Source of the DNA: Chromatiales bacterium
Lineage (GTDB): Bacteria > Pseudomonadota > Gammaproteobacteria > UBA6429 > Thiohalophilaceae
Length of the DNA stretch: 64,000 nucleotides
Direction of reading: 5' to 3'
Assembly (NCBI GenBank): GCA_027076325.1
Contig: JALTJZ010000045.1
Location: 1 to 64,000, forward strand
Part shown: in pieces, positions 38,119 through 47,705 of the stretch
How positions within the stretch are numbered: position 1 is the stretch's first letter
Layout: the number at the start of each line of letters is the position of its first letter
Translations under genes and position numbers: made by a program
Notes under the pieces: model-generated
What the model was told of the DNA's origin: nothing
The model's database searches: none
What the model saw: only the letters and a program-made list of their open reading frames with translations

Positions 38119-39603
38119 ATGAAACAAGGTTTACAACTGCGCATTGGTCAGTCACTGACAATGACCCCCCAGCTTCAACAGGCCATTCGCCTGTTACAAC
38201 TCTCAACCATCGAGCTAAGTAATGAAATTCAGGAAGCACTTGACTCCAATATGATGCTCGAAGCAGTTGATGATAGCACCACCTCAGAACAAGGTAATCA
38301 GAACTCAAAAAGTGACGATAGTACTGGCAAAAACAATGATGACAGTGTCATAGAATCCACAAGCCTCGAAAGTAAGCTGAGTGAAGAAAATACAATTCCG
38401 GATGAACTTGCCGTCGATACCGTATGGGAAGATATTTACGATTCCATGTCTCACCTGCCAACCACTACTAATGTCGCTGCTGATAACAGTGACTTTGAAC
38501 CGGTTTCTATTACTGGTGAAAGCCTGCAACAGCACTTAAACTGGCAGCGGGAGCTCACTCCCTTTAGTGAAACCGACTCAATTATTGCAGAAGCCATTAT
38601 CGATTCAATCAACGATGACGGTTTCCTTAAAAGTTCTATTGAAGATATTCATCAGGGGCTCGCTGATGAATATGAAATTGAGCTCGATGAAGTAGCAGCG
38701 GTTCTGCATCAGATACAAAATTTTGATCCACCCGGTATTGCCGCACGGGATCTCAAGGAAAGTTTAATACTGCAGTTAGATCAACTGGACAATACCGCCG
38801 ATTATCTCGAAATGACCAAACAACTGGTTCAACAACACTTTGAGCAACTGGCAAACCGCGACTACACACAGATTATGCGGCAGATGAAAATTTCAGAGCC
38901 TGAATTCAGGGAAATGATTACACTGGTTCAATCACTTAACCCACGCCCCGGCAGCCATATTACCGATAGCAACCCGGAATATATTGTTCCCGATGTTTTT
39001 GTCAGCAAGAAAAAAGGCAAATGGGTCGTGGAACTAAATGCCGATTCTGCCCCCAAAATACGTATAAACAACCATTATGCGAGTCTGATTAAAAAGGTGA
39101 ATAACAGCAGTGATAACACCGATATGAAAAATCACCTACAGGAAGCACGCTGGTTTATTAAAAGTTTGCAAAGTCGCAATGAAACCCTGCTAAAAGTATC
39201 CACCAGTATTGTGAACCGCCAGTTAGGCTTTCTGGAGCATGGTGAAGAAGCCATGAAGGCACTGGTTTTACATGACATTGCTGAAGAAGTCGATATGCAT
39301 GAATCGACTATTTCACGTGTTACTACCAAGAAATACATGCACACCCCACGTGGCATATTTGAACTTAAATACTTTTTTTCCAGTCATGTGAGCACCGTCA
39401 GTGGTGGTGAATGTTCAGCCACAGCCATTCGCGCCTTGCTAAGAAAACTCATTGCAGCAGAAAACCACAGCAAACCACTAAGCGACAGTAAGTTAGCTGA
39501 TATTCTGGCTGATCAGGGCATCAAGGTCGCAAGACGCACTGTCGCAAAATACCGTGAATCGCTATCCATTCCGTCATCGAATGAAAGGAAACAATTCACT
39601 TAA
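38119..39603 (+). CDS. rpoN: RNA polymerase sigma-54 factor RpoN
   Basis: RpoN directs RNA polymerase to -24/-12 promoters that need an AAA+ activator. The 494-residue protein has the Gln-rich activator-contacting N-terminus (LTMTPQLQQAIRLLQLS), an acidic linker (about residues 50-105), the core-binding region, a helix-turn-helix and the RpoN box ARRTVAKYR (471-479). The 150-base gap after lptB probably holds its promoter. hpf and the PTS genes follow. Confidence 0.97.
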   Translation: MKQGLQLRIGQSLTMTPQLQQAIRLLQLSTIELSNEIQEALDSNMMLEAVDDSTTSEQGNQNSKSDDSTGKNNDDSVIESTSLESKLSEENTIPDELAVDTVWEDIYDSMSHLPTTTNVAADNSDFEPVSITGESLQQHLNWQRELTPFSETDSIIAEAIIDSINDDGFLKSSIEDIHQGLADEYEIELDEVAAVLHQIQNFDPPGIAARDLKESLILQLDQLDNTADYLEMTKQLVQQHFEQLANRDYTQIMRQMKISEPEFREMITLVQSLNPRPGSHITDSNPEYIVPDVFVSKKKGKWVVELNADSAPKIRINNHYASLIKKVNNSSDNTDMKNHLQEARWFIKSLQSRNETLLKVSTSIVNRQLGFLEHGEEAMKALVLHDIAEEVDMHESTISRVTTKKYMHTPRGIFELKYFFSSHVSTVSGGECSATAIRALLRKLIAAENHSKPLSDSKLADILADQGIKVARRTVAKYRESLSIPSSNERKQFT

Positions 39604-39667
39604 CACCAACCGGCAAGTAGACAACCGGGAAAGTAAACACTAGCAGTCTAAAAAAAGGAGAAAACAT

Positions 39668-40009
39668 ATGCAATTAAATGTAAGCGGTCATCATGTTGAT
39701 GTTACAGATTCTCTACACCAGTATGTCTCATCAAAGTTTGGCAGATTAGAACGCCACTTTGACCATATGTCTAATGTAAACGTCATTCTCACCGTCGAAA
39801 AGTTACGTCAAAAAGCAGAAGCAACACTCCATTTAAGCGGCGCCAGTGTACATGCCGAATCAGAAGACACCGATATGTATGCAGCCATTGATTCTTTGAC
39901 CGACAAACTGGATCGGCAGATTAAAAAACATAAAGAAAAAATTACCAATCACCATAAACAGGCCGGCCGGAAGCAAAAACAGGTAGACGCTGCGGCAGAA
40001 GAGGAATAA
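39668..40009 (+). CDS. hpf: Ribosome hibernation promoting factor (short HPF)
   Basis: HPF binds 70S ribosomes in stationary phase and helps form inactive 100S dimers. The 113-residue protein is the short form with the VTDSLHQYVSSKFGRLERHFD start and the conserved basic helix KLDRQIKKHKEK. Its C-terminal tail is about 15 residues longer than that of E. coli HPF, and is acidic and Lys-rich. An AAGGAG ribosome site precedes the ATG. Confidence 0.94.
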   Translation: MQLNVSGHHVDVTDSLHQYVSSKFGRLERHFDHMSNVNVILTVEKLRQKAEATLHLSGASVHAESEDTDMYAAIDSLTDKLDRQIKKHKEKITNHHKQAGRKQKQVDAAAEEE

Positions 40010-40035
40010 AATCCTTCTCGCTTTATTATCAAAGA

Positions 40036-40069
40036 TCGGTATTCGAATACTCGAATACTCGAATACCGA
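40036..40069. repeat. Triple 8-bp tandem repeat forming a hairpin
   Basis: Between hpf and ptsN, TCGAATAC occurs three times in tandem (40043-40066). The flanks make the block self-complementary: TCGGTATTCGA (40036-40046) pairs with TCGAATACCGA (40059-40069) around a 12-base loop. It may be a partial terminator or a processing site; a short A-rich run follows but no U-tract. Confidence 0.65.
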
Positions 40070-40117
40070 CCAAAAATAATACAAATAGATAATAAAAACA
40101 GAAGGGTTAAGATTTAA

Positions 40118-40579
40118 ATGCAAGTTAGTGAATTTATTCAAACCGACCGCGTTCTTTGCAACGTTGAAGCAAATAGCAAAAAACGCGCCTTTGAGGCTCT
40201 GAGTCAGCTAATATCGAAAAACTGTGAAGGTATTACGGCTAATGACGTGTTTGACAGCCTTATCGCCAGAGAAAGACTCGGTGGAACCGGTCTAGGCTAT
40301 GGTGTTGCCATCCCTCATGGCCGACTGAAAAATATTGATACTACACGTGGTGCCTTTATCAAGCTAAAATCCGGAATTGACTTTGACTCCCTCGACAAAA
40401 AGCCGGTTGATCTTATGTTTGCATTGTTGGTACCGGAAAATGCCGACGAAGAACACCTGGAAACACTCGCATTGCTCGCCAATATGCTCAATGACGAGAA
40501 AATACGGGAAGAACTACGCCATGCCAATACCGCAGACGAAATTCAGACAACCTTTGATGACTGGCAAAAATCACACTAA
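40118..40579 (+). CDS. ptsN: Nitrogen PTS enzyme IIA (PtsN)
   Basis: PtsN is the terminal phosphate acceptor of the nitrogen-related PTS and regulates potassium transport and other targets. The 153-residue EIIA-2-type domain has the phosphorylated His67 in GVAIPHGR. It is next to hprK instead of directly before rapZ as in E. coli. Confidence 0.95.
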   Translation: MQVSEFIQTDRVLCNVEANSKKRAFEALSQLISKNCEGITANDVFDSLIARERLGGTGLGYGVAIPHGRLKNIDTTRGAFIKLKSGIDFDSLDKKPVDLMFALLVPENADEEHLETLALLANMLNDEKIREELRHANTADEIQTTFDDWQKSH

Positions 40580-40590
40580 CCGACAAGCCC

Positions 40591-41541
40591 ATGTCTTCTA
40601 TCACAGTAAACGACATATTTAACACACACTGTGAAAAATTAAATCTCAAATGGATTTGTGGGCAGGAAAATGGCCAGCAAACACTCTCCCAGTCCGATCA
40701 GCACCCTACTCTTTTTATCGGTTTTCTTAATTTAGTTCGCCCTAATCAGATACAGGTAATAGGTGAAACCGAGCTGCAATACCTTAATGGTCTGGGGAAA
40801 AACTCGTTCAATGATGCCATCGAGCATTTATTCACGAGCAAGCCAGCACTGGTGGTTATAGGCAATAATCTGGATCCGCCAGCAGAAATTATTGCACTTG
40901 CCACCAAAACCCAGACCGCTCTCATTCAATCGAGCAAAAACAGTAACCAGATTATTGAGCTCATTCAGTACTATCTTGCCGACCACCTAAGTGAGCATAT
41001 TACCTTGCACGGTGTTTATCTCGAAGTACTCGGTGTTGGTGTATTGCTTTCCGGCCTCAGTGGCATTGGCAAAAGTGAATTGGCACTGGAACTGGTTTCA
41101 AGAGGTAATCGCCTGATAGCCGATGATATTATCGAGTTCCGGAAAATTTCACCCGATACGGTTTCAGGCATGTGCCCGGAAATACTAAAAGACTTTATCG
41201 AAGTTCGTGGGCTGGGCATACTGAATATACGTGCCATGTTTGGCGACAATGCTTTAATTAACAGAAAAAAACTGAGTTTAATCATAAACCTGGAAGTTGC
41301 AAAAAGTGCTGAGCCATCGCCCCTCGACAGGCTGGACGGCGGACATAAGCACCGCACCGTGTTAGAAGTCGAAATACCAGAAATTACGCTACCCATTGCA
41401 GTTGGTCGAACCTTAGCGGTTATTGTTGAAGCCGCTGTGCGTAACCATATATTATTAATGCATGGTTATAATGCAAGCGATGACTTTATAAAGCGACAAC
41501 AACAATACATTGATAATAAACCAACAGAGAGCAAAAAATAA
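40591..41541 (+). CDS. hprK: HPr kinase/phosphorylase
   Basis: HprK phosphorylates HPr on Ser46 with ATP or PPi and can remove that phosphate. The 316-residue protein has an N-terminal receiver-like domain (1-130) and a catalytic domain with P-loop GLSGIGKS (155-162), the acidic pair Asp178/Asp179 and the family signature EVRGLGILNIRAMFG. The best-known HprK proteins are from Firmicutes, but related ones lie beside ptsN in a number of proteobacteria. HPr encoded downstream keeps the target Ser46, so the circuit looks complete. It ends exactly where rapZ begins. Confidence 0.95.
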   Translation: MSSITVNDIFNTHCEKLNLKWICGQENGQQTLSQSDQHPTLFIGFLNLVRPNQIQVIGETELQYLNGLGKNSFNDAIEHLFTSKPALVVIGNNLDPPAEIIALATKTQTALIQSSKNSNQIIELIQYYLADHLSEHITLHGVYLEVLGVGVLLSGLSGIGKSELALELVSRGNRLIADDIIEFRKISPDTVSGMCPEILKDFIEVRGLGILNIRAMFGDNALINRKKLSLIINLEVAKSAEPSPLDRLDGGHKHRTVLEVEIPEITLPIAVGRTLAVIVEAAVRNHILLMHGYNASDDFIKRQQQYIDNKPTESKK

Positions 41542-42399
41542 ATGAATCTAATTATTGTCAGTGGGCTATCCGGCGCCGGAAAAAGTATTGCTCTGCACCT
41601 GCTCGAAGATATGGATTATTACTGTGTTGATAATCTTCCTATTAGTATGTTACCTGCACTTATTAAAGAATTCCACAAAGCCAAGTCACAACCCAGACAA
41701 AATATCGCCATTGGTATTGATGCACGAAATATTCCTGCCAACTTAAATGAGTTTGAATCCTGTCTGAATGAACTTAAAGAAAATAAAATCAACTATAAAG
41801 TTTTCTATTTAGAAGCCAATGACGAAACCATTATTAAACGCTTTAGCGAAACTCGCCGCAAGCACCCACTAAGCCAAACCGACATGTCGCTAAGCGAAGC
41901 GATTATATTAGAAAGAAAATTACTTGAACCCATTGCATACTGTGCAGATTTACGCTTTGATACCAGCCTGACCAATGTACATCAGTTACGCGAACGTATA
42001 AAAGAACGCCTGGTTAAGAATGATGAAACCAGCACATCGGTCTTAATAGAGTCCTTTGGTTTTAAGCATGGCGCTCCTGTCAATGCTGACTTTGTATTTG
42101 ATGTACGCTGTTTGAGCAACCCCCACTGGATGCCCGAATTACGCCCACAAACAGGAAAAGATAAAACTGTTATTGATTTTCTGGAATCAAGTGATGATGT
42201 TAAATCAATGTACCACGATATTCTTCAGTTTCTTGAAAAATGGATACCAAAATTTATTGCCGAAAATCGAAGTTATATGACTATCGCTATTGGTTGTACT
42301 GGCGGACAACACCGTTCGGTCTATCTAACTGAAAAAATCTCATCTGCACTTAAAAAACATTACCCCAATATCTTGGTTCGGCACAGAGAATTAGAGTAA
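41542..42399 (+). CDS. rapZ: RapZ, RNase adaptor and nucleotide-binding protein
   Basis: RapZ (YvcJ family) has a P-loop N-terminal domain (GLSGAGKS, residues 8-15) and a C-terminal domain with GCTGGQHRSV. In E. coli it binds GlcN-6-P and guides RNase E to the small RNA GlmZ. The 285-residue protein is full length. Whether a GlmZ-like RNA exists here cannot be seen. The start abuts the hprK stop. Confidence 0.95.
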   Translation: MNLIIVSGLSGAGKSIALHLLEDMDYYCVDNLPISMLPALIKEFHKAKSQPRQNIAIGIDARNIPANLNEFESCLNELKENKINYKVFYLEANDETIIKRFSETRRKHPLSQTDMSLSEAIILERKLLEPIAYCADLRFDTSLTNVHQLRERIKERLVKNDETSTSVLIESFGFKHGAPVNADFVFDVRCLSNPHWMPELRPQTGKDKTVIDFLESSDDVKSMYHDILQFLEKWIPKFIAENRSYMTIAIGCTGGQHRSVYLTEKISSALKKHYPNILVRHRELE

Positions 42400-42430
42400 T
42401 ATATCAGAAACGACAATATTGAGAAAAAGC

Positions 42431-42823
42431 ATGAGCGTCAGTGTCCTCATTATTACCCACGATCATATTGGCCAGGCTATCCTGGATACTGCAATAAAAA
42501 TTATTGGCTCCTGTCCGATGCAGATACGTACTGTCAGTGTTGAAATGGACTGTGACCACAAAAATAAGCTCGCCGAAATAACATCAATTATCAGCGAGCT
42601 TGATAGTGATGATGGTTTATTGTTATTAACAGATCTTTATGGCGCAACCCCAAGCAATATCGCAACATCCATCAATATTGAAAATAGTATTATTGTAGCC
42701 GGTTTAAACCTGCCAATGCTAATTCGCGTTATGAACTACCATACTCTACCACTTTACGAGCTTGGTGATAAAGCCACAGGTGGTGGTAAAGATGGCATAC
42801 TAACCTACTACACAGATATATAA
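42431..42823 (+). CDS. Mannose-family PTS EIIA-domain protein
   Basis: The 130-residue protein is a stand-alone EIIA domain of the mannose family, with the phosphorylatable His10 in ITHDHIG and the LLLTDLYGATPSN segment. The ATG at 42431 is preferred over an in-frame TTG at 42419, since the former starts right at the domain. No EIIB, IIC or IID partner is present, so it probably acts as a regulatory phosphate acceptor from HPr. Confidence 0.93.
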   Translation: MSVSVLIITHDHIGQAILDTAIKIIGSCPMQIRTVSVEMDCDHKNKLAEITSIISELDSDDGLLLLTDLYGATPSNIATSINIENSIIVAGLNLPMLIRVMNYHTLPLYELGDKATGGGKDGILTYYTDI

Positions 42824-42828
42824 CAACA

Positions 42829-43098
42829 ATGCAACACTCAAAGATTAAAATTATAAATAAACTCGGGCTGCATGCCCGCGCAGCAGCAAAATTTGTCACC
42901 CTTGCCAGTCAATACCAGAGTGAAGTTTTTCTTGAATACAATGAAAAAAAAGTGAACGGCAAAAGTATTATGGGCGTTATGATGTTAGCCGCATCAAATG
43001 GTACTGTTCTGACATTAATTGTAGACGGGCCAGATGAACAACAAGCCAGTGATGCAATAATAGAACTAGTGGGGAACCGCTTCGATGAACCAACCTGA
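42829..43098 (+). CDS. ptsH: HPr phosphocarrier protein
   Basis: The 89-residue HPr carries both phosphorylation sites: His15 (LGLHARAAAKFV), which receives phosphate from enzyme I, and Ser46 (NGKSIMGVMML), the site used by HprK. This is more like HPr of regulated systems than E. coli NPr. It lies between the EIIA-Man gene (6 bases) and the enzyme I gene (20 bases). Confidence 0.96.
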   Translation: MQHSKIKIINKLGLHARAAAKFVTLASQYQSEVFLEYNEKKVNGKSIMGVMMLAASNGTVLTLIVDGPDEQQASDAIIELVGNRFDEPT

Positions 43099-43118
43099 GT
43101 AAGACCGAGTAACTCATT

Positions 43119-44861
43119 ATGACCTTAAGCTTACAGGGAACCAGAATCACCTCCGGTGTGGCAATTGGCCCAGTACACATTATAAGGCAACATGACTTTG
43201 AGATTTCTGAGTATTACATTCAAAAAGACTTTATTCAGGAAGAAGTAAATCGTTACAAAAAAGCACACACTAATGCTAAAAACCACCTCGACTCCGTACT
43301 CAACAATATTCCACAATCAACACCTTCTGAAATTACAGCCTTCATTCACTCACATTTATTGATGCTTGATGATGAAATGTTAGCAGATGCACCTGTTGAA
43401 ATAATACTAAAACAACAGTGCAATGCCGAATGGGCTTTAAAAATTCAGCGCGATAGCATAGTTAATATTTTTGATGCAATGGAAGATGACTATCTACGTA
43501 CCCGCCGTGATGATGTCGATCATGTGGTAAAAACCATTATGCAAAACCTGCTCAGTGGCGCCATCCATCACGGTGTGCATCACTCACAGGAGCAACGCTT
43601 CAGCGGCCATATTATTGTTGCCGATGATATTTCACCATCAGAACTGGTGTTAATGCAACATCACGGTATTGCAGCCTTTGTCACTCAAACCGGCGGTCCC
43701 ACATCACATACCGCTATCATTGCGCGTAGTTTAAATATTCCGGCCATTGCAGGAATACATAATATACATACTTTGCTACACGAAGGTGAAACCATTATAG
43801 TCGATGGCCGTTTTGGCCTGATTTTAACAAATATCGATGATGAAGCCTTACATCATTACCATCATCTACGCCGTGAACAGCAAATACAACTCAAACGTTA
43901 TAAAGAATTTCCTCATCTCCCGGCAATAACCGATGATGGTATTGAAATAAAAATCAGTGCCAACATTGAATTGCCCGAAGAAATTCCACTTATTCATGAA
44001 ATGGGAGCAAATGGCATTGGTTTATACCGTACCGAATACCTGTTTATGAATCGCGCTACCGCACCATCCGAGGAGGAGCAGTTTCAGGCCTATGCAAATG
44101 TACTCATGCAGCTAAAGGACAAACCATTAACGATTCGTACATTGGACTTAGGATCAGACAAACAAGTGGATAGTGGCAAGCAAACTTCCCATGCGATCAT
44201 TAATCCGGCATTAGGTTTACGTGCGATCAGGTTGTGTTTAAATGACCTTTCCCTGTTTATTCCCCAGCTGCGTGCAATCCTTCGTGTTTCGGCACTGGGA
44301 TCTGTAAAAATGATGATCCCCATGCTCTCAAACATAAATGAATTACAACAAGTACTACGCCTTATTCAAACCACACAAGCGGCCTTACAAAAAGAATCTA
44401 TCCTGTTTGATCCTGATATGCCCATCGGAGGTATGATAGAAGTACCGGCGGCGGCTATCTGCGCCGAAATGTTTGCCTCTGAACTGGATTTTTTATCTAT
44501 CGGCACTAACGATCTCATTCAGTATACCCTTGCCATTGACCGAATTGATGATGAAGTCAACTATCTATACGACCCTCTCCACCCCGCCGTGCTCAAACTG
44601 ATTGCGCAAACAATTTCAGCCGGCCAGCAAGCAGGTATTCCTGTTACCATGTGTGGTGAAATGGCCGGCGATCCACGTTACACCAGATTATTACTTGGTC
44701 TGGGCTTGCAGGAATTCAGTATGCACCCTAACTCTCATCCACCTATCAAACAAATTATTCCATTGTGCAATACCAGGAAATTAAACCGCCAGGTCAAACG
44801 CCTGCTAAAAAACAATAATCACCGTGACTTTACAAACCAAATTGAAAAATTGCTCTGTTAA
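43119..44861 (+). CDS. ptsI: PTS enzyme I (phosphoenolpyruvate-protein phosphotransferase)
   Basis: Enzyme I autophosphorylates from PEP and passes the phosphate to HPr. The 580-residue protein has the HPr-binding and swivel domains with the active-site His197 (GGPTSHTAI) and the C-terminal PEP-binding barrel with LYRTEYLFM and the GEMAGDPRY motif. It lacks the N-terminal GAF domain that marks PtsP, so it is of PtsI type although it stands in a nitrogen-PTS setting. It ends the phosphorelay cluster. Confidence 0.95.
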   Translation: MTLSLQGTRITSGVAIGPVHIIRQHDFEISEYYIQKDFIQEEVNRYKKAHTNAKNHLDSVLNNIPQSTPSEITAFIHSHLLMLDDEMLADAPVEIILKQQCNAEWALKIQRDSIVNIFDAMEDDYLRTRRDDVDHVVKTIMQNLLSGAIHHGVHHSQEQRFSGHIIVADDISPSELVLMQHHGIAAFVTQTGGPTSHTAIIARSLNIPAIAGIHNIHTLLHEGETIIVDGRFGLILTNIDDEALHHYHHLRREQQIQLKRYKEFPHLPAITDDGIEIKISANIELPEEIPLIHEMGANGIGLYRTEYLFMNRATAPSEEEQFQAYANVLMQLKDKPLTIRTLDLGSDKQVDSGKQTSHAIINPALGLRAIRLCLNDLSLFIPQLRAILRVSALGSVKMMIPMLSNINELQQVLRLIQTTQAALQKESILFDPDMPIGGMIEVPAAAICAEMFASELDFLSIGTNDLIQYTLAIDRIDDEVNYLYDPLHPAVLKLIAQTISAGQQAGIPVTMCGEMAGDPRYTRLLLGLGLQEFSMHPNSHPPIKQIIPLCNTRKLNRQVKRLLKNNNHRDFTNQIEKLLC

Positions 44862-44953
44862 TCGACCCCGTCAAGTTTTTTTTATTTTATAGCCACTGCC
44901 TGTTACACTTAGACTACTCTTAAGAGAAAAATTCAGCAGAAAGTGATCTCATC

Positions 44954-46306
44954 ATGGCAAATGCACAAGAAGAACAGAAAGATTTACTTCATACAGTCAC
45001 TGAGTGTATAGAAAATAACGATTGTAAAAAAATTGATCAGCTTCTAAAAGATCTCCATCCAGCTGAAATTGCACATGTTATTGAAACCCTGTCAGGCAGA
45101 GAACGTGAAAAAATATGGGAACGTGTCCCAACTGAATATGAAGGTGAAATTCTTGTTAACCTTAATGAAGCGGTTCGTAGCCATTTTATTAAAACAATGG
45201 AACCCTCTGCCTTACTTGCCGCAACTGAGTCCCTGGAAACTGATGACCTTGCCGACATTTTATCAGAAATTCCACAGGCAGTAAGCCAGGAGCTCCTCCT
45301 GAGCATGGAGCAACAGGATCGCGATCGCCTTAAATCCGTTCTGTCCTATGCCGATAACACAGCCGGCGGTTTAATGGATTTAAACACCATTATTATTCGT
45401 GCCGACACATCACTTGATGCTGTACTCCGATACCTGAGGTTTAAAGGTGAACTACCTGAAGGAACCGACACACTTTATGTGGTTGACCGAGAAAATAAAT
45501 ACCTCGGGTTATTACCACTCACAACCCTGTTAACTAGCGACCCTAACCTGCTCGTTGCCGACACAATGGATGCAGGTGTTGAGGCTATTAATGCAAATAC
45601 CTCAGTCCGTGATGTTGTAAATATTTTTGAACACCGTGATTTGATTACCGCTCCTGTTATTGATGATGATAACAAACTGCTGGGTCGAATTACGATCGAT
45701 GATGTTGTTGATGAAATCCGAGATGAAGCCGAACACTCGGTTATGAGTATGGCTGGTTTAAATGAAGAAGATGATATGTTTGCGCCTGCTCTGGTCAGCA
45801 CTAAACGTCGTACTATCTGGCTCGGTGTTAATTTACTCACGGCTCTTTTAGCATCTATCGTAATTGGCCAGTTTGAAGCAACGATTGAAAAACTGGTTGC
45901 TCTGGCTATTTTAATGCCAATTGTTGCTAGTATGGGGGGGATTGCTGGTAGCCAGACACTGACACTGGTGATACGAGGTATGGCACTCGGCCGTATCGGA
46001 AAATCAAATACCCGCCGACTTTTACACAAAGAACTCTGGGTTGGTATATTTAATGGCCTGATCTGGGCTACTATTATTGCCGTTATTGCTGGCCTCTGGT
46101 TCAATAATCTGCAGATCAGCTATATTATTGGTAGCGCAATTATTATCAACTTGTTTGTTGCTGCATTAGCAGGCGCAAGCATTCCACTCATTCTGGATCG
46201 ACTTGGTATTGACCCTGCACTGGCGGGCACAGTCATCCTGACAACAGTAACCGATGTTATTGGTTTTATGGCCTTCCTCGGCCTGGCAACATTGGTTATT
46301 TTATAA
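44954..46306 (+). CDS. mgtE: MgtE-family magnesium transporter
   Basis: MgtE is a dimeric Mg2+ channel gated by cytoplasmic magnesium. The 450-residue protein has the N-terminal helical domain (20-125), paired CBS domains (about 135-255), the plug helix and five membrane segments from about residue 285 on, with the GSQTLTLVIRGMALG motif. It is 92 bases after ptsI and 10 before darP. Confidence 0.95.
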   Translation: MANAQEEQKDLLHTVTECIENNDCKKIDQLLKDLHPAEIAHVIETLSGREREKIWERVPTEYEGEILVNLNEAVRSHFIKTMEPSALLAATESLETDDLADILSEIPQAVSQELLLSMEQQDRDRLKSVLSYADNTAGGLMDLNTIIIRADTSLDAVLRYLRFKGELPEGTDTLYVVDRENKYLGLLPLTTLLTSDPNLLVADTMDAGVEAINANTSVRDVVNIFEHRDLITAPVIDDDNKLLGRITIDDVVDEIRDEAEHSVMSMAGLNEEDDMFAPALVSTKRRTIWLGVNLLTALLASIVIGQFEATIEKLVALAILMPIVASMGGIAGSQTLTLVIRGMALGRIGKSNTRRLLHKELWVGIFNGLIWATIIAVIAGLWFNNLQISYIIGSAIIINLFVAALAGASIPLILDRLGIDPALAGTVILTTVTDVIGFMAFLGLATLVIL

Positions 46307-46316
46307 CGAGTTTTTT

Positions 46317-46877
46317 ATGTCACGAAAAAAAAACCATGCGACAACAGAAACTGATTTAGAGATAGATAGTGAAGAATTTATCAGTAAATCACAGTTGAAA
46401 CGTGAAGCCCATGCGTTGACTGATCTCGGCTCCAAATTGCTCACACTATCAGCAGAAGAACTCAACCGCTTTGAACTTCCTGACAATTTACTCGAAGCTC
46501 TGAAAGTTGCAAAAAATATAAAGAAACACGGAGCTTTAAAAAGACAAAAGCTCTATATAGGAAAGCTATTACGAGGGCTGGATGCAAAACCCATTGAAAC
46601 ACAATACGAAATACTTCAAAGCCCACATAAGGAAGATGTAAAACAATTTCACGATGTGGAAAACTGGCGTGATTCAATTATTGACAATCCTGCTAACATC
46701 AATATCTTTCTTGCACAGTTTCCAATGGCACAACGTCAATCATTAATAAAGATGCAACGTGATTCAAATAATGCTAACCCCCAAATAGCCACACGTGCAA
46801 AACGCAAACTCTTTCTTTATATTAAAGAATTTGTATTTAACCATAACAAGCAGAACATTCAGGACGACTTTTTATAG
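46317..46877 (+). CDS. darP: DarP (YjgA), ribosome-associated assembly factor
   Basis: DarP is a helical protein that binds the late 50S precursor. The ATG at 46317 gives 186 residues beginning MSRKKNHATTETD; the frame is open into mgtE but that part is not DarP-like. The conserved SKSQLKREAHALTDLG and the DAKPIETQYEIL segments are present. It overlaps the end of the convergent nitrilase gene by 19 bases. In pseudomonads darP is near tldD and pmbA, of which there is no trace here. Confidence 0.93.
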   Translation: MSRKKNHATTETDLEIDSEEFISKSQLKREAHALTDLGSKLLTLSAEELNRFELPDNLLEALKVAKNIKKHGALKRQKLYIGKLLRGLDAKPIETQYEILQSPHKEDVKQFHDVENWRDSIIDNPANINIFLAQFPMAQRQSLIKMQRDSNNANPQIATRAKRKLFLYIKEFVFNHNKQNIQDDFL

Positions 46878-47686
46878 CATTCCAGCTTACGGTGTTTTAA
46901 AACAGGGAATTGCTTACGCATTAAATTAATTTTTTCCTGATCCAGATCTGCAATTACAAAACCGGAACCCCGTTCCAGCCTGTCTTTAACTTCACCCCAG
47001 GGATCCACTATCATGCTCTCACCATGTGTTTCGCGCCCATTCGCATGGTAGCCACCTTGTGCCGAAGCAATAATATAACTTAAATTTTCAATCGCACGTG
47101 CGCGTACTAATGACTCCCAATGCGCTTTACCGGTAATTGCTGTAAAGGCAGCGGGTAATACAATAAGGTCAACCTCCTTGTCCACCATACGACGAAACAT
47201 TTCAGGGAAACGTAGATCATAACAAACAGCAAATCCCATACGTCCAAATGGTGTATCCTGTACAATAATTTTACTGCCTGCATCAATGACTTCTGATTCA
47301 AAATAATTTTCACCATCGTCCAGTGTTACGTCAAACAAATGGATTTTGTCATAACGCGTTACAATCTCTCCTTCAGGATTCACCAGTAAACAGGCTGCTC
47401 GAATACGCTGTGTATCATCACTAACAATGGGGATCGTGCCTGCAACAATCCATACTTGATGCTTGCTGCACATTTTTTTTATAAAATCCTGAATTGGACC
47501 TTCCCCCTGCAACTCCTTTACTTTAAACACATCGGTTTCTTTCATACCCATAAAGGCAAAGTTTTCGGGTAATACAACAAGTTCAGCCCCGGCATCGACT
47601 GCATAACTTATCCAGCGACCAGCCTCATTTAAATTAGCAGACACATTAGGGCCAGAGGCCATTTGGATTGCAGCAATACGCTTCAT
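46859..47686 (-). CDS. Carbon-nitrogen hydrolase, Nit1/omega-amidase-like
   Basis: The 275-residue protein is a nitrilase-superfamily amidohydrolase with the catalytic Glu41 (VLPENF), Lys114 (YDKIHLFD) and Cys155 (AVCYDLRFPEMFR). Its closest relatives by motif are the Nit1 branch, which hydrolyses deaminated glutathione, and YafV-like omega-amidases. The position after yhdP is the one kept in pseudomonads. The substrate is inferred only. Confidence 0.9.
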   Translation of the reverse strand: MKRIAAIQMASGPNVSANLNEAGRWISYAVDAGAELVVLPENFAFMGMKETDVFKVKELQGEGPIQDFIKKMCSKHQVWIVAGTIPIVSDDTQRIRAACLLVNPEGEIVTRYDKIHLFDVTLDDGENYFESEVIDAGSKIIVQDTPFGRMGFAVCYDLRFPEMFRRMVDKEVDLIVLPAAFTAITGKAHWESLVRARAIENLSYIIASAQGGYHANGRETHGESMIVDPWGEVKDRLERGSGFVIADLDQEKINLMRKQFPVLKHRKLECYKKSS

Positions 47687-47705
47687 TCTGTTTTCCTAGC
47701 TACGA

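Noticed and set aside
40036-40069. CRISPR-like repeat
   Set aside because: The repeats are only 8 bases, directly adjacent, without spacers or cas genes.
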